Shown in pieces: positions 1 through 5,940 of a stretch of 5,940 nucleotides of DNA. This DNA is from Candidatus Cloacimonadota bacterium (GTDB lineage Bacteria; Cloacimonadota; Cloacimonadia; Cloacimonadales; TCS61). The position numbers were made by a program, and so were the translations under genes. The notes beneath the pieces are model-generated. The model saw nothing but the letters and a program-made list of their open reading frames with translations, searched no databases and was not told the origin of the DNA. Position 1 is the stretch's first letter, and each line of letters opens with the position of its first letter. Location of the stretch: the NCBI GenBank assembly GCA_018654125.1, contig JABIME010000364.1, forward strand, positions 1 through 5,940. Reading direction: 5' to 3'.

Positions 1-432
1 CCTGAACTACATAAAATGCTGGAATTAGGTGTGAAAGGTGGTCAGTTCTCCAGCGGAGCACAAAAAGATGGTTTCCTGAAATATGATGGAGGAAGACCTG
101 TTGCTGCCTATGATTATGAAACAAAAAGATATGTTGAGTATGCAGAAATTCATACTAAATGCGATGAGAAGATTGGAGTAATCCCCACTAGCCTAAAACC
201 TTGGAAAGCTGTTAATTTTAATAAGAAGAAATTCGATATCTTAGATGGTTATTTCAAAGAATTAAACGAAACTGATTCTTTCGGTGGTAAGTTGGCAATT
301 GAATATCTTAATAATTCTAAAGAAATCGGTAAGAAATTGGTGAATATGAATGTAGCTAGAACTGATGAAGATGTGAACACTGTACTTCTTACAGGTTTCT
401 ATCATGCCTACGGGCCAATCAATAATTATTAA
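1..432 (+). CDS. 3-hydroxyacyl-CoA dehydrogenase, C-terminal part (5' end outside window)
   Basis: The reading frame is open from base 1 (PELHKMLELG...) to a TAA at 430-432, so the ATG at 16 is almost certainly internal and the gene starts upstream of the window. The visible 143 residues fit the C-terminal half of the FadN/FadB-type NAD-dependent 3-hydroxyacyl-CoA dehydrogenases. A GVKGGQFSSGAQKDGFLKYD stretch matches the family's 'G..G.K.G.GFY.y' segment and is followed by a YDYETKRYVEY strand like the 'LD..T.EY' element of FadN relatives. A final DEDVNTVLLTGFYHAYGP segment matches the 'D.Am..GF....GP' motif of the second 3HCDH domain. The protein stops just after that motif, so it carries no C-terminal enoyl-CoA hydratase domain like that of FadN. 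The NAD-binding domain and catalytic residues are not in the window. Expected role: oxidation of 3-hydroxyacyl-CoA to 3-ketoacyl-CoA in the cytoplasm, feeding the thiolase 14 bases downstream. The family call is from recognised motifs; the exact subfamily is uncertain. Confidence 0.72.
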   Translation, partial: PELHKMLELGVKGGQFSSGAQKDGFLKYDGGRPVAAYDYETKRYVEYAEIHTKCDEKIGVIPTSLKPWKAVNFNKKKFDILDGYFKELNETDSFGGKLAIEYLNNSKEIGKKLVNMNVARTDEDVNTVLLTGFYHAYGPINNY

Positions 433-446
433 TAGAGGGTGATATC

Positions 447-1688
447 ATGAAAAAATTACGAAGAAAAGTATATATGGCTGCAGGATATAACACGATTTCT
501 CTGGGAACTGGCAGAAAAGAATTTCATCCCAAAAAGCCACGTCCAGGTTTGGAACATTATCTTAAAGAAGCCGGGAAAGCAACCTTAGAAATGATCGGTG
601 GATCTCAAAATGTTGATGAAAGTGTTGTTGGAAATTTCATGGCAGCACGTTTTAATAAACAAGGACACATAGCTGCTTTTGTACCGATGATCGATGAAGG
701 ACTTCGTTATAAACCATCCATCCGTGTGGAAGGAGCTTGTGCTTCAGGTGGATTGGCTTTAGCAACTGGGATCAAATCAATTTTAGCCGAAACTGCTGAA
801 GTTGTTTTATGTCTTGGTGTGGAAGTGCAGAATACAATGAAGGCGATCTATGGAGCAGACGTTTTAGCAGGTGCCGGTTGGTATGAGAATAGAAAAGATG
901 GTCATGCTTATTTTTTCCCTGGACAATTCAGCAACAGAGCTGGTGCATATTATGAGAAGTATGGTTTTGACTATGCGAGAAAAGGTATGGCGACCTGGTA
1001 TAAAAATGCGGTTGAGAATGCTAGACTTTGTCCAACGGCTCAAGAATATCACAATAAGACAGAAGATTTAATGGCTGTTGGTTTGACCAAACCTAACGGC
1101 AAATTTTTTGTGGATCATTTAAGTGTATATGATTGTTCTAAAGTTTCTGATAGTGCCAGTGCAATTGCAATTCTTTCTGAAGAAGGCTTGAAGCGTTGTG
1201 GCATCGATAAAAATGATGCGATCGAGATACTGGGTTATGGCCAGTGCGAAGAAGACCTAACCAAAGAGCCTGAAGATCTTACTTGCGTTAGCACGATTAA
1301 ACATACAGCTCATCAAGCTATGGAAAATGCTGGTATTGCAAAAGATGATCTAGGTACAGTTGAACTACATGACTGTTTCTCTATTGCAGGTATTTTAGGA
1401 ATGGAAGCTCTTGGCTTTGCAGAACCGGGAAAAGGTGCAGGTTTTGTAGCAGATGGAAATACTGCCAGAGATGGTATTATTCCTACAAACACAACCGGTG
1501 GGTTGGTTGGTTGGGGACATCCAACAGGTGCAACTGGTGTACATCAAGCCGTTACAATTTGGGAACAACTTACCGGAAAAGCAGGTGATGCTCAGATAGA
1601 AATTAAAGAAGATAAACCTTATGGAATGACTATCAATATGGGTGGAGATGACAAGACTGTAGTCTCTATTGTTTACAAGAAAGCATAG
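447..1688 (+). CDS. SCP-x type thiolase (acetyl-CoA acetyl/acyltransferase family)
   Basis: Complete 413-residue thiolase-fold protein, normal length for the SCP-x/SCP2-thiolase branch. The nucleophilic cysteine is Cys98 in GACASGG. The HDCF signature typical of this branch is at 308-311 and supplies the second catalytic Cys310. The C-terminal catalytic histidine is His358 in GGLVGWGHPTGATG (351-364). The chain ends with the usual N.GG..K.V..V strand (397-409). It should cleave 3-ketoacyl-CoA with CoA, or condense acyl-CoAs in reverse; chain length cannot be read from sequence. No signal peptide or membrane segment, so cytosolic. The ATG at 447 is supported by a strong ribosome-binding site, GAGGGTGAT at 435-443. 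The gap of only 14 bases after the dehydrogenase gene indicates cotranscription and probably translational coupling. SCP-x relatives are often annotated simply as 'acetyl-CoA acetyltransferase' although many act on longer or branched substrates, so a gene name such as atoB or fadA would be over-precise. Confidence 0.9.
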   Translation: MKKLRRKVYMAAGYNTISLGTGRKEFHPKKPRPGLEHYLKEAGKATLEMIGGSQNVDESVVGNFMAARFNKQGHIAAFVPMIDEGLRYKPSIRVEGACASGGLALATGIKSILAETAEVVLCLGVEVQNTMKAIYGADVLAGAGWYENRKDGHAYFFPGQFSNRAGAYYEKYGFDYARKGMATWYKNAVENARLCPTAQEYHNKTEDLMAVGLTKPNGKFFVDHLSVYDCSKVSDSASAIAILSEEGLKRCGIDKNDAIEILGYGQCEEDLTKEPEDLTCVSTIKHTAHQAMENAGIAKDDLGTVELHDCFSIAGILGMEALGFAEPGKGAGFVADGNTARDGIIPTNTTGGLVGWGHPTGATGVHQAVTIWEQLTGKAGDAQIEIKEDKPYGMTINMGGDDKTVVSIVYKKA

Positions 1689-1721
1689 TCTAATTTACAA
1701 AAATTATACGAATCAAATAAA

Positions 1722-1755
1722 CTTGAAGGCGACAATGCAAATTGTCGCCTTCAAG
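1722..1755. repeat. perfect 15-bp inverted repeat (stem-loop) between thiolase and flavoprotein genes
   Basis: The left arm CTTGAAGGCGACAAT (1722-1736) is exactly repeated in reverse complement at 1741-1755, around a four-base GCAA loop of the stable GNRA type. On the plus strand it lies 33 bases after the thiolase stop and ends 6 bases before the GAGG ribosome-binding site (1762-1765) of the next gene. It is followed by AATAATGAGG, not by a U-run, so it is not a textbook intrinsic terminator for the plus-strand genes. Read on the minus strand it is followed by TTTATTTGATT, more terminator-like, but no minus-strand gene is seen upstream of it here. Possible roles are partial termination, protection of the upstream mRNA 3' end, an RNA processing site that sets different expression levels in the cluster, or a protein-binding palindrome. 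The structure is certain; the function is inferred. Confidence 0.85.
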
Positions 1756-1775
1756 AATAATGAGGTAAATTTATT

Positions 1776-2711
1776 ATGAACAAAATCACGAAATTATTTA
1801 ACATAAAATATCCCGTAATCCAAGGAGGAATGATCTGGTGTAGCGGTGCAAAACTTGCAGCTGCTGTCAGCAATGCCGGTGGACTCGGCCTTATTGGTGC
1901 AGGTTCAATGTATCCGGAAGTTTTGCAAGCACACATAAAAAAATGTAAAACTCTCACAGACAAACCTTTCGGTGTGAATCTACCACTTCTAATGGGTGAT
2001 GCGGAAGAAAAAATCAAGATCATCATTGAAGAAGGGGTGAAAATCATTTTTACTTCAGCTGGAAATCCTAAAACGTGGACTTCGTATCTGAAAGAAAAAG
2101 GTATGATCGTGGTTCATATAGTTCCAGGAACAAAATACGGTATTAAATGTGAAGCTGCCGGTGTGGATGCAATTGTTGCAGAAGGATTCGAAGCAGGTGG
2201 GCATAATGGCAGGGAAGAAACAACAACAATGTGCTTGATACCAAAGATTACGCAAGAAGTTAGTATTCCGGTAATTGCTGCTGGTGGAATTGGCAGCGGT
2301 AAGGCAATGGCTGCAGCTTTTGCCCTGGGAGCAGATGCGGTTCAGATCGGTTCAATTTTTGCAGCTTGCCAAGAATCTTCCGCTCATGATAATTTTAAGC
2401 AAAAGATATTCGAAGCCAAAGAAGGTGAGACACTTTTGATGTTAAAAAAATTGGCTCCAGTCCGACTTCTAAGTAACGAATTTGCTTTTGAAGTTTATAA
2501 GCATGAGTCCACTGGTGCTTCCAAAAATGAGCTCAATGAGCTTCTGGGAAACGCCAGAGCCAAAAAAGGAATGTTCGATGGAGACTTACGAGAAGGTGAA
2601 CTAGAAATTGGGCAAGTTTCATCAATGATAACTGAGCTTGAATCAGCTGGAGAAATTGTTGAAAAGGTTTGGAGTGAATATCTGGAAGTATTGAGGAAGA
2701 TTGCGCAATAG
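1776..2711 (+). CDS. FMN-dependent FabK / nitronate monooxygenase family protein
   Basis: Complete 311-residue TIM-barrel flavoprotein of the 2-nitropropane dioxygenase (NMO/FabK) superfamily, close to the family's usual 310-330. Visible landmarks are PVIQGGM (13-19), GGLGLIGAGS (35-44), GVNLPLL (66-72), GVDAIVAEGFEAGGHNG (129-145) with candidate catalytic His143, and the FMN-phosphate loops IPVIAAGGIGSG (164-175) and GADAVQIGS (185-193). The C-terminal GDLREGELEIGQVSSMI segment resembles the tail of FabK. The GGH motif position corresponds to the catalytic histidine of pneumococcal FabK (GGHIG), but the following Asn and the REETTTM sequence differ. Two roles are possible: NAD(P)H-dependent enoyl-thioester reduction, or oxidation of alkyl nitronates. 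The position behind a dehydrogenase and a thiolase favours acyl-chain chemistry, by inference only. The ATG at 1776 has GAGG at 1762-1765. The 87-base gap from the thiolase contains the 1722-1755 stem-loop, so this gene may be cotranscribed but expressed at a different level. Cytosolic; no signal peptide. Confidence 0.85.
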   Translation: MNKITKLFNIKYPVIQGGMIWCSGAKLAAAVSNAGGLGLIGAGSMYPEVLQAHIKKCKTLTDKPFGVNLPLLMGDAEEKIKIIIEEGVKIIFTSAGNPKTWTSYLKEKGMIVVHIVPGTKYGIKCEAAGVDAIVAEGFEAGGHNGREETTTMCLIPKITQEVSIPVIAAGGIGSGKAMAAAFALGADAVQIGSIFAACQESSAHDNFKQKIFEAKEGETLLMLKKLAPVRLLSNEFAFEVYKHESTGASKNELNELLGNARAKKGMFDGDLREGELEIGQVSSMITELESAGEIVEKVWSEYLEVLRKIAQ

Positions 2712-2875
2712 AGCAGAACCAAGTTATAAAGAAGATGAAAGTAAGGAGATAGTTTTTTACTGATTTTCAGATTTATTATAAATGAATTCAGTATTTACGA
2801 ACGAAACAATCACTAATACTAAACTAAAGTGTAAAGTCTCAAGAAAACTAACTTCAGACTCTTAAAATTACATAA

Positions 2876-2917
2876 AAAGGTGAAGTAGTAAAATTTTCTT
2901 CACCTTTATTTTTATTT
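2876..2917. terminator. intrinsic terminator between converging genes
   Basis: AAAGGTGAAG (2876-2885) pairs perfectly with CTTCACCTTT (2898-2907), a 10-bp stem with a 12-base loop. On the plus strand the stem runs straight into TTTATTTTTATTT (2905-2917), so it should end transcripts from the acyl-CoA cluster, about 165 bases after the flavoprotein stop. On the minus strand the stem is followed by a shorter and interrupted T-run (TTTTTATG), so it may also stop transcripts of the small minus-strand gene ending at 2932, less strongly. The rest of 2712-2875 shows no convincing gene or promoter. Confidence 0.8.
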
Positions 2918-2931
2918 AATTCCAATAATGT

Positions 2932-3435
2932 TCAAATTTCAAATTTCCAAGAACAATAAAATTCTTTTGGGTGGGAATCCGGAGGGCAAGCAATACAAGT
3001 AGTTTTTATTCTTGGATCAATAGTTTTAGCAAACTCACTGTACTCAACAATTCCTACGCTTTTACATGGAAAATCTGGAAGTCCTTTTTGTGTTCGAGCA
3101 TATTGCACTCTACATCTATCCATATTAAAAACAAAAGAATTCTCAGTCTCTTCTGAAATACTCTGTATATTTAATCTACTATAGAGTCTAAAAGATAGGG
3201 CTTTTTTCAATCCTTCTAAACCACTATTTTCAGGGATATTATGACGTGCCTTTATTCGCTTCGCTTCAATCCTAGTAAATATTCTCCATGCTTCTGTATC
3301 TAATTCAATTGCTTTTTCAAGACCATAATTCTTTTCAACCTGTTGAAACCAAAGACCATCATGGGCTAACCAGTTCTTGGCAAAATCATCCAACATTCCT
3401 ATCAGTTGTTCCTTTGACATTTCTTTTAAATCCAT
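2932..3435 (-). CDS. DUF6125-like small cytosolic protein of unknown function
   Basis: Complete 167-residue protein. The start at 3435 is supported by GGAG at 3443-3446, seven bases upstream of the ATG. The sequence matches, from memory, the DUF6125 family of uncharacterised cytosolic proteins. Landmarks are NWLAHDGLWFQQVE (21-34), ELDTEAW (44-50), RIEAKRIKARH (55-65), LSFRLYSRLN (80-89), MDRCRVQYAR (105-114), GLPDFPCKSVGIVEYSEFA (118-136), IDPRIKTTCIACPPD (139-153) and FYCSW (159-163). Five cysteines (108, 124, 147, 150, 161), including a CxxC pair, plus His25 and His155 make a metal or iron-sulfur site, or a redox role, plausible but unproven. The family has, as I recall, a distant resemblance to L-2-amino-thiazoline-4-carboxylic acid hydrolase-like proteins; this is not enough to assign a reaction. 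No signal peptide or membrane helix. It lies 68 bases downstream of the P-type ATPase on the same strand and could be its operon partner; no clear terminator or promoter separates them. Confidence 0.78.
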   Translation of the reverse strand: MDLKEMSKEQLIGMLDDFAKNWLAHDGLWFQQVEKNYGLEKAIELDTEAWRIFTRIEAKRIKARHNIPENSGLEGLKKALSFRLYSRLNIQSISEETENSFVFNMDRCRVQYARTQKGLPDFPCKSVGIVEYSEFAKTIDPRIKTTCIACPPDSHPKEFYCSWKFEI

Positions 3436-3503
3436 TTTTATACTCCATTTTTTTTCAAGTATTTGTTATCAAGTTTTTATGTCATGATAATTTTAATTTA
3501 TTT

Positions 3504-5940
3504 TTACCTTAAATATCTTGCTTTCTTATATACTTTTAAAAACTCATGAGCTAATAAGAATATTGCTGAAGCTGCCATTATTGTTATCCAATCACTTATT
3601 TGTAATGGAGCAAAAGCCAAAAAATCATTAATGCTTGGTAAATATATTGCCACAAGGCAAATTGATATTGAAAGGAGAATTGAATATAGCATTTTAGGAT
3701 TACTGAAGAAATTCCTAGAGAATATCGATTTCAATTCATAACGTCTGGAGAGGATATTTACAAATTGCGTGAAAGCAATTGTTGTATAACAAACCGTTGT
3801 AGCCCTTGCATATAATATATGATCTGCAGTAAGAACTATACCCATTCGTTTAATAAAAAACCCAAAATTCAAGAATGCCAATAAACCCATTAAGAAACCT
3901 AAGAAGATTATCTCTGCAGATGATCTTTTATTTACAATATGTTCTTTACGGCCACGAGGTGGAGATGTCATCAGCTCTTTTGATCCAGGGTCAAAGGTTA
4001 GCGCCGTTAGTGGTAATATTTCAGCAAATAGATCAATTGCCAAAATCTGTATTGCCAAGATCGGGATTGGCCATTTAAATAGCATTACACCCAATAAACC
4101 AAGCAGAACAACTGCTAATTCTGCACCATTACTTGTAAGCGATGCTAACACAGTTTTCTTAAGATTATTATAGATTATCCTGCCTTCCTTAATTGCACTA
4201 ACCAATGTTGGAAAGCTGTCATCAAGTAATACTAACTCTGCTGCCTGTTTGGAGACATCCGTTCCCATCTGCCCCATTGCAACGCCAATATGAGCACTCT
4301 TAAGAGCTGGTGCATCATTTACTCCATCACCTGTAACAGCTACTATCTTATCCTGTTTCTTAAGTAGTTTTACAATGCGTAATTTATCTTCTGGTGACAC
4401 TCTACTGAAAATCAGCGAATCATTTTTATCCATGATCTTATTCAGTTCATCATCAGTTAGATCAACAAATTCTTTACCTGTAATTACTGGAACGTCAGCA
4501 TCTACAGCAGATAGATTTATCTCTTTACCAATTGCTTGTGCTGTAACTGCATGATCTCCAGTCATAATATATGTTCTAATATGAGCTTCATGTGCTTTAT
4601 CTATTGCTTCTTTTACTCCTTCTTTTGGGGGATCAGTCATGGCTATGAGACCTAAGAACACAACATCTTTTTCTATATCTTCCAGTACATAATCCTTCTC
4701 ATCTGCTTCCAATTTTCTAAAGGCTATTGCAATAACTCTCATCGCCTGTTTTGAATATTCGTCATTTATTGTTTCGATCTCTTTCTTGTCTTCCTCGGTT
4801 ATTGCTACTTTTTTCCCGTTTTTCCAAATGTGTTTACTAACTGATAGTATGCTATCGGAAGCTCCCTTCATCTTTAGGTATTTCCCATCATCAAACTGCC
4901 TTATCGAACTCATTCGTTTTCGCACAGAATCAAAACTAAATTCATGAAGTTCAGGGTTTTCTTCATCTTCTGTAGCGGAATGTGTTCCCAATTTTGTAGA
5001 AAGTGTTATTAATGCAGCTTCTGTTGGATCTCCAACCGGATACCAATTGCTATGATTCTCATCAGGTGCATGAATAGTTGCATTAGAAGCCATGGTAGCA
5101 GCATCCAGCAATATCTCCATATCATCAATATTTTGCTGAGATAGCTCTTTATCATCCTTATCTAATATTGATCCTTCGGGTTTGTAGCCTAAACCTGTTA
5201 TTTTATAATATTTCCCTGAATACCATAATTCTTTTACGGTCATCTCATTCTTTGTTAAGGTACCTGTTTTATCTGTACAGATCACATTTGTTGAACCTAA
5301 AGTTTCAACTGAAGATAATTTTTTAACAACTGCATTCTCTTTTGACAAACGGTTAACACCTTGGGTTAAAGCTACTGTAATTTGCATAGGAAGCGCTTGA
5401 GGTACAACAGCTACAGCTACACCCAAAGCATATATAAATGCAAAATTAACACCCAGTCCTTGAAGAGCACTACCAATAAATAAAAACACAGCTATAATTA
5501 CAGCAAAAATTGTTAGTCTATTTGCTACACTTTGAAGTTCCTGTTGAAGTGGTGAACGAGAGTTATCTTCCTCTTGAGTAAGATCGGCGATCCTTCCTAT
5601 TTCTGTTTTCATACCCGTAGCAATTACTATCCCTCTGGCATTACCAGAAGCTACAGTCGTTCCTAAATAGATCATGTTATCTCTATCCGCTAACTGACAA
5701 TCCTCATTAATTGCATTACTATGCTTATCCTGTGGCATCGATTCTCCAGTTAGTGAAACATCATTGGTACGTAGATTAAAAGCTTCAATGATCCGGATAT
5801 CTGCGGGAACCTTATCTCCTTCCTCAAGGCTAACAATATCACCTGGAACTAATTCTCCCTGATGAATTTCAGTAACTTCTCCATCTCTAAATACTTTTGA
5901 TGGTGACTGCACAAGTCTTTCTAGCGATTCCATGATTTTC
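3504..5940 (-). CDS. P2-type cation-transporting ATPase (SERCA/PMCA-like), 5' end outside window
   Basis: The frame stays open to the window edge (codons for K-I precede the Met at 5933), so that Met is internal; the cytosolic N-terminus, M1 and M2 are missing. Residues are counted from that Met. Actuator domain: GELVPGDIV (26-34) and TGES (62-65). M3 is about 140-160 and M4 about 164-192 with PQALP (178-182). Phosphorylation site: Asp221 in CTDKTGTLT. Nucleotide domain: GDPTE (301-305) and KGASD (356-360). P domain: TDPPKEG (433-439), MTGDHAVTA (457-465) and TGDGVNDAP (534-542). M5-M6 is about 592-646, and the C-terminal M7-M10 are about 672-694, 709-729, 748-766 and 780-800. All catalytic motifs are intact, so an active ATP-driven inner-membrane cation pump is expected. 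The ion-site residues depart from SERCA: Gln179 for the M4 Glu, Asn602 and Glu605 kept in M5, Asp634/Ala637/Glu638 for Asn/Thr/Asp in M6, and Ala720 at the M8 Glu position with Gln723 nearby as in PMCA. The transported ion (Ca2+, Na+, Mn2+, H+ or other) is therefore not assigned. Confidence 0.93.
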   Translation of the reverse strand, partial: KIMESLERLVQSPSKVFRDGEVTEIHQGELVPGDIVSLEEGDKVPADIRIIEAFNLRTNDVSLTGESMPQDKHSNAINEDCQLADRDNMIYLGTTVASGNARGIVIATGMKTEIGRIADLTQEEDNSRSPLQQELQSVANRLTIFAVIIAVFLFIGSALQGLGVNFAFIYALGVAVAVVPQALPMQITVALTQGVNRLSKENAVVKKLSSVETLGSTNVICTDKTGTLTKNEMTVKELWYSGKYYKITGLGYKPEGSILDKDDKELSQQNIDDMEILLDAATMASNATIHAPDENHSNWYPVGDPTEAALITLSTKLGTHSATEDEENPELHEFSFDSVRKRMSSIRQFDDGKYLKMKGASDSILSVSKHIWKNGKKVAITEEDKKEIETINDEYSKQAMRVIAIAFRKLEADEKDYVLEDIEKDVVFLGLIAMTDPPKEGVKEAIDKAHEAHIRTYIMTGDHAVTAQAIGKEINLSAVDADVPVITGKEFVDLTDDELNKIMDKNDSLIFSRVSPEDKLRIVKLLKKQDKIVAVTGDGVNDAPALKSAHIGVAMGQMGTDVSKQAAELVLLDDSFPTLVSAIKEGRIIYNNLKKTVLASLTSNGAELAVVLLGLLGVMLFKWPIPILAIQILAIDLFAEILPLTALTFDPGSKELMTSPPRGRKEHIVNKRSSAEIIFLGFLMGLLAFLNFGFFIKRMGIVLTADHILYARATTVCYTTIAFTQFVNILSRRYELKSIFSRNFFSNPKMLYSILLSISICLVAIYLPSINDFLAFAPLQISDWITIMAASAIFLLAHEFLKVYKKARYLR

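Noticed and set aside
864..1071. Open frames on both strands inside the thiolase gene (62 and 66 codons).
   Set aside because: They are shadows of the well-supported thiolase frame, with no ribosome-binding site and no family resemblance.
1751..2047. A 98-codon minus-strand open frame over the start of the flavoprotein gene, which the T-rich side of the 1722-1755 stem-loop could seem to terminate.
   Set aside because: It lies antisense to a clear FabK/NMO gene, has no family resemblance, and its end falls inside the stem-loop by coincidence.
2838..2860. Short inverted repeat AGTCT...AGACT upstream of the terminator.
   Set aside because: Only five base pairs with a long loop; expected by chance in AT-rich intergenic DNA.
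2782..2865. A 27-codon plus-strand open frame (MNSVFTNETI...) between the flavoprotein gene and the terminator, with an AAGGAG-like sequence about 35 bases upstream.
   Set aside because: The Shine-Dalgarno-like sequence is too far from the ATG, the peptide is very short and resembles nothing I recognise, and its composition looks like random AT-rich DNA.
3455..3478. Two similar direct repeats (TCAAGTATTT and TCAAGTTTTT), and a TTGATA that could be a minus-strand -35 box, between the ATPase and DUF6125-like genes.
   Set aside because: The repeats are short and AT-rich, and no -10 box lies at a sensible distance, so neither an operator nor a promoter is supported.
2971..3512. Plus-strand open frames opposite the DUF6125-like gene.
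   Set aside because: Antisense shadows; the minus-strand frame has a proper ribosome-binding site and recognisable conserved motifs.

Overview
The window is AT-rich bacterial DNA with tightly packed genes, Shine-Dalgarno starts and simple hairpin terminators. It holds five protein-coding genes, two of them cut by the window edges. No tRNA, rRNA, CRISPR array, insertion sequence or phage gene was seen. From memory, the flavoprotein and the acyl-CoA enzymes resemble proteins from the Bacteroidota/FCB side of the tree (Bacteroidota, Ignavibacteria, Cloacimonadota and relatives). This is a weak, homology-by-memory impression and not a placement.

Left half (1-2711, plus strand): an acyl-CoA / fatty-acid type cluster. 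It begins with the C-terminal end of a 3-hydroxyacyl-CoA dehydrogenase. Fourteen bases later comes a complete SCP-x type thiolase. After an 87-base gap holding a perfect 15-bp stem-loop comes a FabK / nitronate monooxygenase family FMN protein. The dehydrogenase and thiolase would catalyse consecutive steps of beta-oxidation (or, in reverse, chain building): 3-hydroxyacyl-CoA to 3-ketoacyl-CoA, then thiolysis. The flavoprotein is either an enoyl-thioester reductase-like enzyme or a nitronate oxidase; sequence alone does not settle which.

Middle (2712-2931): a 220-base gap between converging genes. Its only clear feature is a 10-bp stem-loop with a U-rich tail, a good intrinsic terminator for the plus-strand cluster and possibly usable from the minus strand.

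Right half (2932-5940, minus strand): a large P2-type (SERCA/PMCA-like) cation-pumping ATPase whose N-terminus lies beyond the window, followed 68 bases downstream on the same strand by a small cysteine-containing cytosolic protein that looks like the DUF6125 family. The ATPase has all catalytic motifs but unusual ion-site residues (PQALP instead of PEGLP in M4, and D..AE instead of N..TD in M6), so its ion should not be assumed to be calcium.

Overall this looks like ordinary chromosomal metabolism and transport. No strong candidate for a new multi-gene system was found. The best second-look items are the tail-less stem-loop inside the acyl-CoA cluster, the altered ion site of the pump, and the uncharacterised small protein beside it.
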